Positions 44,847-54,328 are shown, counted from the stretch's first letter. The stretch: DNA of 64,000 bases from Candidatus Enterococcus testudinis (GCF_002140915.1 NZ_NGKU01000001.1:2675166-2739165), one strand, 5' to 3'. A program made the numbers and translations. The notes: generated by a model not told the origin, from the sequence alone.

Positions 44847-45560
44847 ATGTCAGAATTACAGTTTTCAGATCCCTATCAATTAGCAAAATATATCAAAGAC
44901 GCCAATAAACAAACACCTGTCAAAGTATATATCAATGGTGATTTGTCAGATGTTTCAGCTGATGGTCTGCAATTATTTGGCGCAGGTTCCTTCTATTTCG
45001 TCGTCGGAGACAGCCAAAAAGTCGCTGCATTTCTAACAGAACATCAAGACAAGATCACAGATCAATATTTAGAAAATGATCGCCGCAATTCCGCGATTCC
45101 TTTACTGGATTTGACCACTATTGATGCACGGATCGAACCAGGTGCTTTCATCCGCGACCAAGCAATCATTGAAAAGAATGCGGTCATCATGATGGGTGCC
45201 GTCATTAACATCGGTGCGGTCGTCGGTGAAGAAACAATGATCGATATGGGGGCCATTTTAGGTGCTCGTGCGACTGTCGGAAAAAAAGCACATATTGGTG
45301 CTGGTGCCGTCTTGGCAGGCGTTCTTGAGCCACCTTCAGCAAGTCCAGTCATCGTGGAAGACCATGTGTTGATTGGTGCCAACGCAGTCGTTTTAGAAGG
45401 CGTTCGTGTGGGTGAAGGTGCGGTGGTTGCCGCTGGTTCAGTCGTCACTGAAGATGTGCCTGCTGGCGCAGTAGTCGCTGGTTCGCCTGCAAGAGTCATC
45501 AAAATGAAAGATGACAAAACGAAGAGCAAAACAGAATTCTTAGATGATTTACGCGGTTGA
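44847..45560 (+). CDS. dapH: Tetrahydrodipicolinate N-acetyltransferase
   Basis: A 237-residue acetyltransferase with an N-terminal alpha/beta part and a left-handed beta-helix of hexapeptide repeats ([20 protein letters not shown], then [13 protein letters not shown]). Its size and the N-terminal domain fit the N-acetyltransferase (DapH, YkuQ) rather than the succinyl type, though such genes are often labelled dapD. This agrees with the deacetylase gene nearby. The N-acetyl-aminotransferase of the pathway is not in the window. Confidence 0.93.
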   Translation: MSELQFSDPYQLAKYIKDANKQTPVKVYINGDLSDVSADGLQLFGAGSFYFVVGDSQKVAAFLTEHQDKITDQYLENDRRNSAIPLLDLTTIDARIEPGAFIRDQAIIEKNAVIMMGAVINIGAVVGEETMIDMGAILGARATVGKKAHIGAGAVLAGVLEPPSASPVIVEDHVLIGANAVVLEGVRVGEGAVVAAGSVVTEDVPAGAVVAGSPARVIKMKDDKTKSKTEFLDDLRG

Positions 45561-45584
45561 TTTTTTCCAACGGTGAACAGCAAA

Positions 45585-45620
45585 AGAGAAGCAGCCTTTA
45601 TGGCCGCTTCTCTTTTTTTA
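45585..45620. terminator. Terminator between dapH and nrnA
   Basis: AGAGAAGC / GCTTCTCT stem with GGC pairs inside and a T-run rightward; leftward it is followed by TTTTG. It ends the dapABH operon and possibly the nrnA transcript from the other side. Confidence 0.85.
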
Positions 45621-46562
45621 CGCTTGTTTAATGACTTCTTGAATTTCTTGATAGATCATTGCTACTTCTTCGAGATCCGCTGCATTGGCACCACTAGCCA
45701 ATGGATGCCCCCCACCGTGATGGCGTTTGGCGATTTCATTGATGACAGGTCCCTTTGAACGCATCCGTACGCGATAATAACCTTCGGGCTGCTCTACAAA
45801 AATGGCCCATGCTACCACATCTTCTATTTTCCCGGGTAGAGATACAATGGCCGATGTTTCTGAGTCGACAACACCAAAAGATTGCTGCAATTCTTGTGAG
45901 AGAATCACTTTCCCCGCCCCACTCTCGTCTACCTCTATATGCTCATAGACATACCCAGATAGTCGTGCTACTGATCGAGATATTTGATCGATTTGACGAT
46001 TGATTTTCGGTGCATCGAAGCCACGGTCCAATAACTCAGCAGCTAAGCGCAGTGTCGTTGCTGTGGTGGCAGGATACAAGAAACGACCTGTATCACCGAC
46101 GATCCCTGCATAAAGCAAACGGGCTGCTTCTTTGGTCATGGTCAACGTCTCTTGATAGGTTGACCAAAAAGATGCGATCATTTCACTACAACTGCTGGCT
46201 TTAGTATTGACCCAGACAAGGTCTCCATAGGGTTCATCGTTGGGATGATGATCGATTTTGATCAATTTAGCTCCTTGATCATAGCGTTGATCACTGATGC
46301 GAGGAGCGTTTGCTGTATCGGTAACGATTACCAAAGCCCCTTGATAGTCCGTGTCCGCCACGGTTTGCATGTCAGCCAAATAATCTAAACCTTCTACTGG
46401 ACCGCCAACTTGATAAACGGTTTTCTCCGGGAAACTGGCTCTAATGATTTCGGCCAACCCCACTTGCGATCCCAATGCGTCTGGATCAGGACGTTGATGG
46501 CGATGAATGATAATTGTTTCATATGCCTTGATGGTTTCTAAGATTTCTTCTTGTACAGTCAT
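45618..46562 (-). CDS. nrnA: DHH/DHHA1 phosphoesterase (nanoRNase / pAp phosphatase)
   Basis: A 314-residue enzyme from the ATG at 46562. The frame opens at 46655, but that part overlaps the upstream gene. DHH-family motifs: HRHQRPDPDALGSQ, VTDTANAPR, KIDHHPND, YAGIVGDTGRF; the DHHA1 domain ends in HGGGHPLASGA. Members (B. subtilis NrnA/YtqI) degrade 2-5-base RNA leftovers and dephosphorylate pAp. It follows the CBS/DRTGG gene, as ytqI follows ytoI in B. subtilis. Confidence 0.92.
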   Translation of the reverse strand: MTVQEEILETIKAYETIIIHRHQRPDPDALGSQVGLAEIIRASFPEKTVYQVGGPVEGLDYLADMQTVADTDYQGALVIVTDTANAPRISDQRYDQGAKLIKIDHHPNDEPYGDLVWVNTKASSCSEMIASFWSTYQETLTMTKEAARLLYAGIVGDTGRFLYPATTATTLRLAAELLDRGFDAPKINRQIDQISRSVARLSGYVYEHIEVDESGAGKVILSQELQQSFGVVDSETSAIVSLPGKIEDVVAWAIFVEQPEGYYRVRMRSKGPVINEIAKRHHGGGHPLASGANAADLEEVAMIYQEIQEVIKQA

Positions 46563-46626
46563 GTCTGTCTCAACTTTCTCTATTCGATTTACTGAATGAT
46601 GCCCATGATAGGATGACCAATTGCTC

Positions 46627-47958
46627 TTATGGACGTTCCATAACTTGGCAGACAACGATGGCTTTGGCTACCAAAGAATTTTCTATGGTCACTTCGATAT
46701 CGATTTTGGCCGAACGTCTACCTAGTTCTAAAATACGCGGTTGAATAATGATTTCACTCTCTAATTGGATCAAACGAAAATAATGCAGATTGACTTGCTC
46801 GATCCAGCTATTGCGTCTTTGATTCAGTTGCATGGTTCGTTTTGCTGTATTGGCAATGACTTCGCTCAAGACACCAAATGAGATGGTCCCTACCTCGTTG
46901 ACCATTTGCGGTGTAACGGCAAAACTAAAATGCGGCTGCGGCAATTTGTTGCCTTCAAAATCTTGATCGATAACTTGCATCTGTCCTGAGATTTGATCAG
47001 AGATGGTATCTGATATTTGTGTTTGTCGTTGAACCATTTGCATGGCTTTCATGATATCTTGTCTAGTAACAATCCCAATCAAAGAGAGGTCATCTGCCAC
47101 CACCGGCATCACTTCTAAGCCGTCCCAAATCATTTGATGGCTGGCAGAGGCCACACTCATCTCTTTTTTGACGACTCGAGGATCTCGAGTCATAATGCGC
47201 TCAATGATTTGCGTATCCGGTTTTTCCAAGACATCTTTCGCTGTGATGATGCCAACGACCCGCATATTTTTGTTTACAACAGGGTAACGGGAGTGATTGG
47301 TTGATTCTGAGAGAATCTTGTAGTCCTTTACTGTGTCAAACGTATACAAATACTTGGTTTTTTCTAGTGGCATATAGATGTCACTGACCAACATGATATC
47401 TTTTTTGATCAATTGGTCACTCAATGCCCGGTTGATCATCGTTGCTACTGTAAATGTATCATAGGTTGTCTGTAAAATTGGTAACGCCAACGTATCTGCC
47501 AATTGGCAGATTTCTGGTGTTGTTTCAAAACCACCAGTGATCAATACCGCTGCGCCGTCTTCTAAGGCTAGTTTGTGGACTTCGTTTCGATTCCCCACGA
47601 TCATCAACGATCCCGGAGTGATATAGCGTTCCATAGCAGATTCTTTCATGGCACCAATCACAAACTTGTTCAAATCTTTGTTTAGTCCACTTGCCCCGCC
47701 AAGAACATTGCCTTCAATGATTTGAACCACTTCGCCGAAAGTCAATTTTTCGATATGCTTCTTTAATTTACGTTCGATCCGAATCGTTCCTACCCGTTGG
47801 ATCGTCGACACTAAACCAATGTTTTCGGCATCTTTAATGGCACGATAGGCCGTGCCTTCACTGACATTTAAATCTTTTGCGATTCCCCGCACTGAGATCC
47901 GATCACCGACTGGCAAATTCTCAATATGCGCTAAAATCAAATCATGTTTTGTCGCCAT
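46627..47958 (-). CDS. YtoI-like regulator with HTH, DRTGG, CBS and hotdog domains
   Basis: A 443-residue multi-domain protein. An N-terminal winged helix (VRGIAKDLNVSEGTAYRAIK) is followed by a DRTGG domain (about 75-185) and two CBS domains (about 190-310, with VVGIITAKDVL and LIGIVTRQDIMKAM). A C-terminal thioesterase-like hotdog domain runs from about 340 (LGRRSAKIDIEVTIENSL). CBS pairs often bind adenine nucleotides, so it may be a nucleotide-sensing DNA-binding regulator. Function is not established. It lies upstream of nrnA in the same direction with 64 bases between. Confidence 0.88.
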   Translation of the reverse strand: MATKHDLILAHIENLPVGDRISVRGIAKDLNVSEGTAYRAIKDAENIGLVSTIQRVGTIRIERKLKKHIEKLTFGEVVQIIEGNVLGGASGLNKDLNKFVIGAMKESAMERYITPGSLMIVGNRNEVHKLALEDGAAVLITGGFETTPEICQLADTLALPILQTTYDTFTVATMINRALSDQLIKKDIMLVSDIYMPLEKTKYLYTFDTVKDYKILSESTNHSRYPVVNKNMRVVGIITAKDVLEKPDTQIIERIMTRDPRVVKKEMSVASASHQMIWDGLEVMPVVADDLSLIGIVTRQDIMKAMQMVQRQTQISDTISDQISGQMQVIDQDFEGNKLPQPHFSFAVTPQMVNEVGTISFGVLSEVIANTAKRTMQLNQRRNSWIEQVNLHYFRLIQLESEIIIQPRILELGRRSAKIDIEVTIENSLVAKAIVVCQVMERP

Positions 47959-47994
47959 AACTATCCCCTATTCCTACGAACAATCTTCATTTTT

Positions 47995-48678
47995 TTAAAG
48001 GATGATCGATTCTCCGATCGCCATTACTTTGCCTACACCCTCTGGGAGCAACTTGATAAAATCTTGCGGATCTTGTTTGATCAGCGGAAATGTATTGTAA
48101 TGAACTGGTACCGCTTGTTTGACTTTCAACAAACCGGCAGCCGTTGCAGCGTCTTGCGGTCCCATTGTGAAATTATCACCGATCGGCAAAAACGCCACAT
48201 CGATATTAAATTGTTCTCCTAGCAAAGCCATATCGTCAAATAACGCCGTATCCCCTGCGTGATAAATCGTTTTGCCTTCTGCTTGAATGATGATACCTGC
48301 GGGGTTCCCCATATAAATCGTTGTCCCGTCTTCTTCAATGCCGGAACTGTGATGTGCTTCTACTAACGTCACCTGACCAAAAGGAAAAGCATATGAGCCG
48401 CCAATATTCATGCCATGCGTCTTAGGCACACCTTTGCGACTTGCATATTGGCACACTTCTACCACGCTGATGACAGGCGCCTCATTCCGAATCGCGATTT
48501 CTGTCATATCACCAATATGGTCACTATGGCCATGGGTGATCAATACCCAATCCGTTGTTACAGTCTCCGCCTTTAGATCCGTCCCACTGTTGCCATTGAT
48601 AAAAGGATCAAACAAAACCTTCTGCCCATTGTCAAAATCAATTGTCACGACGGAGTGTCCATGATACGTCAATTTCAT
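47995..48678 (-). CDS. UPF0173 metal-dependent hydrolase
   Basis: A 227-residue metallo-beta-lactamase-fold protein with a complete metal site: [10 protein letters not shown], the later HAGDTALF and HYNTFPLI. It matches the UPF0173/YtkL family. The substrate is unknown. Its start is the ATG at 48678; it is read in the same direction as the YtoI-like gene 36 bases on. Confidence 0.9.
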   Translation of the reverse strand: MKLTYHGHSVVTIDFDNGQKVLFDPFINGNSGTDLKAETVTTDWVLITHGHSDHIGDMTEIAIRNEAPVISVVEVCQYASRKGVPKTHGMNIGGSYAFPFGQVTLVEAHHSSGIEEDGTTIYMGNPAGIIIQAEGKTIYHAGDTALFDDMALLGEQFNIDVAFLPIGDNFTMGPQDAATAAGLLKVKQAVPVHYNTFPLIKQDPQDFIKLLPEGVGKVMAIGESIIL

Positions 48679-48885
48679 TTAGAAAAGCTCCTTCCCTATC
48701 TAGTGATACAGTCTAATATTTTTTATTATAACAGATAAATACAGGATACCCAAAGGAGAAATTCGCTAGCTCCTGACCAACCGCCCTTATCATCATCGAT
48801 TCTATTTAAACGTATCTATTCAATAAGATGAAACAGGAAAAGAGTAGCACAGTTCAAATGCCTTACTTCAACATGCATCATTGGC

Positions 48886-48959
48886 AAAAAAAAACTGCAA
48901 CTGAAGCAAATGAGTCCACAGTCAGCAAAATTAATTGTGGTCGCTCATTCGATTCAGTT
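48886..48959 (-). terminator. rnjB terminator
   Basis: Minus strand hairpin with AACTGAA/TTCAGTT at its base, AATGAG/CTCATT next and CCACA/TGTGG inside, then GCAG and nine T. It begins 16 bases after the stop at 48975. The rest of the gap to 48679 holds nothing I can name except the promoter of the UPF0173 gene. Confidence 0.8.
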
Positions 48960-48974
48960 ACAGATAATGACGGT

Positions 48975-50657
48975 CTATTTACGATGACGATTTCTTTGAC
49001 TTGATTCCATGATCACTGGCAAGATCACAGGGCGACGTTTGGTTTGTTCAAACAAGAACCGACTCAAACGGTCACGGATATCTTGTTTCAGCTTGCTCCA
49101 TTCAAACTCTTCATCGTGCAAATGTTTTTCCACGATTTCAGCGATGATCTCGCCGCTTTCACGGATCAAATCACGACTGGCTTTGACATATACAAAGCCG
49201 CGAGAAGTGATTTGCGGTGCAGAAACAATTTTCTTTTCGCGACGATTGATCGTCACGACAGCCACAAAAATACCATCTTCTGACAACACTTTACGGTCTC
49301 GCAAGACGATATTGCCAATATCTCCCACGCCGATACCATCGATCATGACGTTTTCAGCAGGGACGTTGCCAGCAGCGTGCATTTGATCTTTTTTGAACTC
49401 CAGCACATCGCCACGGGCAGTGATGAAGATGTTCTTCATTGGAATCCCAACTTCAAGGGCTAAGTCAGCATGAGCTGCCAATTGACGGTATTCCCCCTGA
49501 ATCGGAATCAAATACGTAGGTTTCATCATGTTCAGCATCAACTGTAGATCATTGGGATTGGCATGACCAGATACCCGGAAATTGTCAGAGATCTGTTTGA
49601 CTGTTCCGCCTGCGCGATAAATCATATCTTCCGTCTTTGCAACGATCGTTTCCATGGCAGTCGTAGGCGTAGTAGTGATATAAACCAAATCGCCTTCTTG
49701 CACTTTCAATGAACGATGTGTGCCGTTTGCCATTTTTTGCAACGCTCTGATAGGCTCACCCATCCGGCCTGTTTCCAGAATCAACAATTGTTCTGGTGCG
49801 TATTTTTTCATTTCTTTTTGTGTGATCAGCAAATCTTCTGCAGGTAATTTCAACTTTCCTAATTTCATCGCCGTTTTGATGATTCGGCCGAAATCTTGCC
49901 CAGTCAATACGACTTTGCGGCCTGAACGAAAGGCTGCATCTAACACTTGCTGGACCCGTTGCAGATTGCTGGCCACGCTAGCCACGATAATGCGGCCTTC
50001 CCAGTACCGAATATTGTCATAGACTTCGTCTTGAATCGTCAGCTCAGAAGCTACAGGTGTTGGGTTTTCAGCATTAGAAGAAGTACTTAACAACGCCAAG
50101 ACACCTTCTTTACCGATCTCTGCCAAGCGGCCAAAGTCGGTTTGATACATCGGAATCGCTGTTTGATCAAACTTGAAATCCCCTGTATAGACGATATTGC
50201 CCGCTTTTGTTTTGACACTGATCCCCACTGAATCAGGAATCGAATGAGTCGTTCTAAAGAAACTGATGGTTGCATCGCCAAAATCGATTTCAGAATGTTC
50301 ATCAATCACATGGAAATCTTTGAAGCGCTTGGTTGCTTCATTTTTATTGACTGTTAATTTCGCTAGTTCAATGGTTAATTCTGTACCGAATACAGGTACT
50401 TGAATGTTTTCTAAGAAATAAGGCAATGCCCCAATTGCATCCGCATGACCATGGGTCAAAAAGACACCCGCCACACGATCTGCATTTTCTTCTAAATACG
50501 TAAAATCAGGAATCACCGTATCGATTCCTAATAATTCGTTTTCTGGATAGCGAACACCGCAATCCAGCACAAATATATCCTCTCCTACTTCAGCAATGTA
50601 CATATTCTTTCCGTTCTCACGAACACCGCCAAGAGGAATGATTTTTATTGTTTCCAC
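48975..50657 (-). CDS. rnjB: Ribonuclease J2-type
   Basis: A 560-residue beta-CASP ribonuclease. The metal-site motif reads THGHADAIG (His69, His71, Asp73, Ala74); RNase J1 has HxHxDH here, so the final His is replaced, as in RNase J2 proteins of the Lactobacillales. Beta-CASP and C-terminal domains are otherwise full length (SGHANPNDLQLMLNM, IDGIGVGDIGNIVLRDR). J2 is thought to support J1 in mRNA decay rather than act strongly alone. Start at 50657; a TATAAT-like -10 lies at 50719-50724. Confidence 0.9.
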   Translation of the reverse strand: METIKIIPLGGVRENGKNMYIAEVGEDIFVLDCGVRYPENELLGIDTVIPDFTYLEENADRVAGVFLTHGHADAIGALPYFLENIQVPVFGTELTIELAKLTVNKNEATKRFKDFHVIDEHSEIDFGDATISFFRTTHSIPDSVGISVKTKAGNIVYTGDFKFDQTAIPMYQTDFGRLAEIGKEGVLALLSTSSNAENPTPVASELTIQDEVYDNIRYWEGRIIVASVASNLQRVQQVLDAAFRSGRKVVLTGQDFGRIIKTAMKLGKLKLPAEDLLITQKEMKKYAPEQLLILETGRMGEPIRALQKMANGTHRSLKVQEGDLVYITTTPTTAMETIVAKTEDMIYRAGGTVKQISDNFRVSGHANPNDLQLMLNMMKPTYLIPIQGEYRQLAAHADLALEVGIPMKNIFITARGDVLEFKKDQMHAAGNVPAENVMIDGIGVGDIGNIVLRDRKVLSEDGIFVAVVTINRREKKIVSAPQITSRGFVYVKASRDLIRESGEIIAEIVEKHLHDEEFEWSKLKQDIRDRLSRFLFEQTKRRPVILPVIMESSQRNRHRK

Positions 50658-50755
50658 TTCTATTCACCTCTTATAATTTTCTCTATCTTTTATATCCCAA
50701 GCATAAGCCGTCTTTTCTATTATACAACAAAAAAAAGAATATTACTTATAATCAA

Positions 50756-50787
50756 TCGCAAAATCTCGCAACCTAGAGGTTTTGCGA
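50756..50787. promoter_or_regulatory. Inverted repeat upstream of rnjB
   Basis: TCGCAAAA (50756-50763) and TTTTGCGA (50780-50787) form an 8-bp inverted repeat with further TCT/AGA pairs inside. It lies about 35 bases upstream of the rnjB -10 and has no T-run, so it is more likely an operator or the remnant of an island boundary than a terminator. Confidence 0.4.
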
Positions 50788-50875
50788 TGCTATGATGTCC
50801 TAATATAGTACAATCACCCACGCCTTTACACTTTGATGTAAAAACCTTTGATTTACCATCGAATTGATTTTAAAA

Positions 50876-50904
50876 GAAAAAAATAAAGCAGATAATCTGC
50901 TCTA
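50876..50904 (-). terminator. Terminator of the three-gene nuclease cassette
   Basis: Minus strand: TAGAGCAGA / TCTGCTTTA around TTA, then TTTTTTTC. It overlaps the stop codon of the nuclease gene at 50902. Confidence 0.75.
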
Positions 50905-51561
50905 TTTTTGTAGTTTGGATTCTAATTCATGTGATTCAATCCACTTTTCAACATCGACATCTAAATCTAATGATTGTTTTTTCAATTTTATAACATCGAA
51001 AATTGTTTTACCTTGTAAATGAATAAAATCTTCAAGTAAGAAATGTAATATTCGATTGCCATCTTTTAAAGCAAGCTTTCTAATTAAACCTTCGCTCGCA
51101 TCCCAGCTATGCCTTCCGGTTATCCCTTTCTTCGTTACGAAGAAACCATCTTTCAAGCTAGATACTCTTAAAAGGCTAGCAAATTTACCAATCCAACTGA
51201 CTTCTAGCTTTGTCGAATAATTTTTACATTCCACTAAAACTTCATCTGGCAAACATTCTTTTTCAATGCTTTTATTTACTTGATTCCCAAAGAAATCTAA
51301 TTCTAAAAATAAATCTATTTCATTAGTAGTGGTTTTTAAATTTCTTTTCACCTTATATACTGAATGCTTCTTAAAAATTTTTTCTATTAAATTTTCTAAC
51401 GCATCCCCTTTTTCTTTGGTGGTGTTGAATTTATCACATATTAATTGATTTATCAATACGTCTATTGATTCTGATTCCTCTTTGGTAAAAATATATTCTT
51501 TTTTAAATAAATCGGGATGTGTTTTTGCGGCTTTAATCAACTCGGTTACTTGCTCACTCAT
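50902..51561 (-). CDS. PD-(D/E)XK (Mrr-like) nuclease, last gene of cassette
   Basis: A 219-residue protein with a restriction-endonuclease-like site: GDALENLIEKIF (helix Glu about 56-60), then NEIDLFLELDF (Asp83), then VLVECKNYS (Glu111 and Lys113). The order Glu ... Asp ... ExK and the spacing are those of Mrr-type nucleases; FFVTKKGITGRHSWDA may be the later helix region. The N-terminal 50 residues may be an adaptor. It overlaps the middle gene by eight bases. No methylase is present, so it is not a normal restriction-modification gene. It probably cuts DNA as the effector of a defence cassette (inference). Confidence 0.8.
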   Translation of the reverse strand: MSEQVTELIKAAKTHPDLFKKEYIFTKEESESIDVLINQLICDKFNTTKEKGDALENLIEKIFKKHSVYKVKRNLKTTTNEIDLFLELDFFGNQVNKSIEKECLPDEVLVECKNYSTKLEVSWIGKFASLLRVSSLKDGFFVTKKGITGRHSWDASEGLIRKLALKDGNRILHFLLEDFIHLQGKTIFDVIKLKKQSLDLDVDVEKWIESHELESKLQK

Positions 51562-51886
51562 CTTTTATCACCTTAAAAAAAACAAAAACATTCTCAGAAA
51601 AATTTATTTGTCTATCTTCATATGATTCTTCATCGAATATAATAGGAGGAATATCTCTAAGAAACTCATACTCTTCTGGAAGTAGTCTATTAGATATCTT
51701 TATTTTATAGATTGGTTTTAAGATATCTAATGTATTTAAAATTTCAATAATATCTAAAGAATCCTTTTCTGATACATCAAAAAAGCGTCTAACAAAAGAA
51801 ACGTAAATTCTGGATGAGCTTTTTAACTCTAACTTACTCAAAAATTCAATTGTCTTAGTTTCATCAATTTTCTTCTTCTCCATCAT
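51554..51886 (-). CDS. Small middle protein of nuclease cassette, unknown
   Basis: About 110 residues from the ATG at 51886 (or 51883). The frame is open to 51931 inside the upstream gene, with no good ribosome site anywhere; overlap at both ends suggests coupled translation. The protein is mixed-charge and mostly helical with no membrane segment (TKTIEFLSKLELKSSSRIYV, then SLDIIEILNTLDILKPIYKI). The last part has many Ile/Phe/Asp residues. I recognise no family. Its place between a large unknown protein and a nuclease fits an adaptor or an inhibitor. Confidence 0.65.
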   Translation of the reverse strand: MMEKKKIDETKTIEFLSKLELKSSSRIYVSFVRRFFDVSEKDSLDIIEILNTLDILKPIYKIKISNRLLPEEYEFLRDIPPIIFDEESYEDRQINFSENVFVFFKVIKDE

Positions 51887-52955
51887 CTTGGTTATTGCAA
51901 TACTCTTTGAGCAAGGATTCAACGACATCATTCATTCCACTCCTTCCTTTGTTATGGCTATAATAATTTAAAAGTGTATAAGGATACTCTGATAAAACAA
52001 ATTTCACTTGAATTTTTTTGCTTTTGATTTTGTTATCCCAAGTGAATGTCATCCATGGTAAATCTGACATTGTTTCCGTATCTTGTATAAAACCCTCTAA
52101 AAGAATTTTAACATCTGAAGCTTCTGAAAACAATTCTTCATTATCCTCTATTAGTTTTCTTAACTCTCCAAGTATAGGTAAAATAATAGTTTCCGCATCA
52201 TTTGAATCTAAAATAGCTTGCGAACCAGAACTCAATACCATCTTCTGTGCTGATGCAATCGGAAGATCTGCTAGCTCCCCTTTCTTCACCTTTTCCTTAA
52301 TATTTTCTAAAGTCTGGAATAAGTCAATTGGAATCAAAGTCAAAGAAAATTTTGACTGAAGATATTCTTCAACTGTTGCTATCATTTGCTCAAAAAAATT
52401 ACTTTTATCTAATCTGAAATACGAAGCCACATTATCAGCATCTATTTCAATAAATTTCTTATTATCGTTCCCATATCCCCAGAATTTAACTATGACTGAA
52501 TAGGTTGTTTTGATAGGTATAGGCACATTATTTTTAATTCGAATTCCATCAAGAAAAAAAGTAAATTTTATTACATCATTTAGTTTAGTAGCTTTCAGAT
52601 TTTGTACTTGCGTATTCAAAGTATTCCCACACTCTAAAAAACCATTGTTATTGGTGATCAAATCTATAATTTCTTCTGATGTACGTTCATCGTCTAATTC
52701 ATATAGTGCACTGTATTTTAGACTCTTATTAGACTCTATATTTTTGTGTGCTGCGATTAACAAGTCATTGTGTGTGGCTGCTATTTCTTTTAGCGAAGTT
52801 TCGGATCCATTTCCTTTAGCAAAAATAGCTTCAACTTGAGATTTTTTGTTCTCAAATTCTGGCGTTTTTATCAAACCTCTGATTGCTCCTATATACTTAG
52901 TTTTTAAAAAATTGGGCATTATAGTTATTTCTTCCGCAAAATACTCATTGAACAT
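51864..52955 (-). CDS. First protein of nuclease cassette, unknown (possible sensor)
   Basis: A 363-residue soluble protein from the ATG at 52955 with AAGGAG seven bases upstream. I recognise no domain. The N-terminal half is mixed; around residue 130-175 are beta-like segments (NDVIKFTFFLDGIRI; YSVIVKFWGYGN). A helical stretch follows at about 195-290 (EEYLQSKFSLTLIP; LENIKEKVKKGE), and the C-terminus is acidic (DDGEEEN). The gene is AT-rich compared with rnjB and asd on either side. As the largest, first gene of the cassette it could be the part that recognises an invader. Confidence 0.7.
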   Translation of the reverse strand: MFNEYFAEEITIMPNFLKTKYIGAIRGLIKTPEFENKKSQVEAIFAKGNGSETSLKEIAATHNDLLIAAHKNIESNKSLKYSALYELDDERTSEEIIDLITNNNGFLECGNTLNTQVQNLKATKLNDVIKFTFFLDGIRIKNNVPIPIKTTYSVIVKFWGYGNDNKKFIEIDADNVASYFRLDKSNFFEQMIATVEEYLQSKFSLTLIPIDLFQTLENIKEKVKKGELADLPIASAQKMVLSSGSQAILDSNDAETIILPILGELRKLIEDNEELFSEASDVKILLEGFIQDTETMSDLPWMTFTWDNKIKSKKIQVKFVLSEYPYTLLNYYSHNKGRSGMNDVVESLLKEYCNNQDDGEEEN

Positions 52956-53275
52956 TCATATTCTCCTTATCTTAAAAAAATTTTTATTTAAATTAGATCC
53001 AAAAATCCAACCTTTTTTTGCAAACGCTCCCAAAAGTGTTGTTTATAAAGACTTCACTCAACTAGCATACGAATAATGCAAAAAGAATATTCTTTCATCG
53101 GGTCCTATCTGAAATACGATATCCGTCCGCACTTTTAACCTATTCTTCAACGACTTTATATTTGAATCCAAATTTATGCGTTTTCATTAAAAATAGCGAA
53201 CACCAGAAGCTAGAATTTTGATTTAGCTTCTGGAATTCGCTGCATTCACCACACTTTTCCCGAAAATCTTATGGT
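52956..53275. other. Gap between cassette and asd
   Basis: About 320 bases. The left 150 are AT-rich and hold the cassette promoter, for which I see no convincing -35/-10 pair (TTGGAT with a TAAAAA-like box near 52985-53010 is possible). The right end has the asd terminator. No repeat or integration site was found by eye. Confidence 0.5.
53189..53241 (-). terminator. asd terminator
   Basis: Minus strand: AGCGAA/TTCGCT outer stem and CCAGAAGCTA/TAGCTTCTGG inner stem with an 11-base loop, then ATTTTTA. It lies 35 bases after the asd stop. Confidence 0.85.
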
Positions 53276-54328
53276 TTACACATGGACCAAACCTTGTTGG
53301 TGCAAGGCTTCGGCGATTTGAACAGAATTCCAAGCAGCACCTTTGAGCAAGTTATCAGAAACCACCCATAAATGCAGACCATTGGCAACATCTAAATCTT
53401 TGCGGATGCGTCCAACAAAGGTCTCGGTTTTCCCTACACTGTTTAAGGCTTGAGGATAGATTTGCTGGCTTGGATCATCTTCCAGCACCGCCCCTGGTGC
53501 ATCGTTGATCCATTGTTTGACCGCTGCAACGTCGGCGTGTTCTGCCGTTTCGATATACACCGACTCCGAATGGCCACTGAATACTGGAATGCGGACACAG
53601 GTTGCTGCCACTTGAATCGTATCGTCTTCCATAATTTTTTTGGTTTCGTTGATCATTTTCCATTCTTCGTAGGTATAATCATCTTCTGCAAAGACATCGA
53701 TCTGCGGTAAGGCATTGAAGGCGATTGGATAATGTTTTTTGTCACTGCCAGCTGGCAAAATCGCTGGTGATAATTCTTCGGGTTGCTTGCCTGCCAACAA
53801 ATCTGCCGACTCTTGTGCCAACTCAGCCAATGCTTTCGCACCCGCACCAGAAACCGCTTGATAGGTAGAAACAATCAAACGTTTCAACCCGACTTTCTGG
53901 CGGATCGGTTCTAGGGCAACCATCATTTGGATCGTTGAACAGTTTGGGTTGGCAATGATGCCTTTGTGTTGCGCAAGTGCGTGGGCATTGACTTCTGGCA
54001 CGACCAATGGCACTTCAGGATCCATCCGAAAATGACTCGTATTGTCGATCACTACAGCGCCGCGCTTCACAGCTTCTGGTGCATATACTTTTGATATCCC
54101 ACCGCCGGCACTGAACAAAGCAATGTCGACCCCTTCAAAAGAATCTGCAGTCAATTCTTCAATAACAATTGATTGATTATTGAACACTAGGGTCTTGCCG
54201 GCAGAACGCTTGGAGGCCAATAACGTCATTTTACTGATTGGCAGCGTGGTTCGTTCCAACATCTCTATCATTTTTGTTCCAACAGCGCCAGTCGCACCGA
54301 CAACCGCTACGTGATACCCTGTACTCAT
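53276..54328 (-). CDS. asd: Aspartate-semialdehyde dehydrogenase
   Basis: A 350-residue enzyme that makes aspartate semialdehyde for DAP/lysine, threonine and methionine. The start at 54328 follows GAGGAGTGA; the frame opens nine codons earlier. NADP-binding [16 protein letters not shown]; active-site Cys in [24 protein letters not shown]; substrate-binding [12 protein letters not shown] with His. It supplies the substrate of DapA, encoded 9 kb to the left. Confidence 0.95.
   Translation of the reverse strand: MSTGYHVAVVGATGAVGTKMIEMLERTTLPISKMTLLASKRSAGKTLVFNNQSIVIEELTADSFEGVDIALFSAGGGISKVYAPEAVKRGAVVIDNTSHFRMDPEVPLVVPEVNAHALAQHKGIIANPNCSTIQMMVALEPIRQKVGLKRLIVSTYQAVSGAGAKALAELAQESADLLAGKQPEELSPAILPAGSDKKHYPIAFNALPQIDVFAEDDYTYEEWKMINETKKIMEDDTIQVAATCVRIPVFSGHSESVYIETAEHADVAAVKQWINDAPGAVLEDDPSQQIYPQALNSVGKTETFVGRIRKDLDVANGLHLWVVSDNLLKGAAWNSVQIAEALHQQGLVHV

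Noticed and set aside
45062-45583. Leftward 173-codon frame opposite dapH
   Set aside because: It is a shadow of the hexapeptide repeat coding sequence, rich in Ala/Pro/Thr because of codon use on the other strand.
50902-51561. Type II restriction endonuclease of a restriction-modification pair
   Set aside because: No methylase motif is found in either neighbour gene, and the coupled three-gene layout does not fit a type II system.
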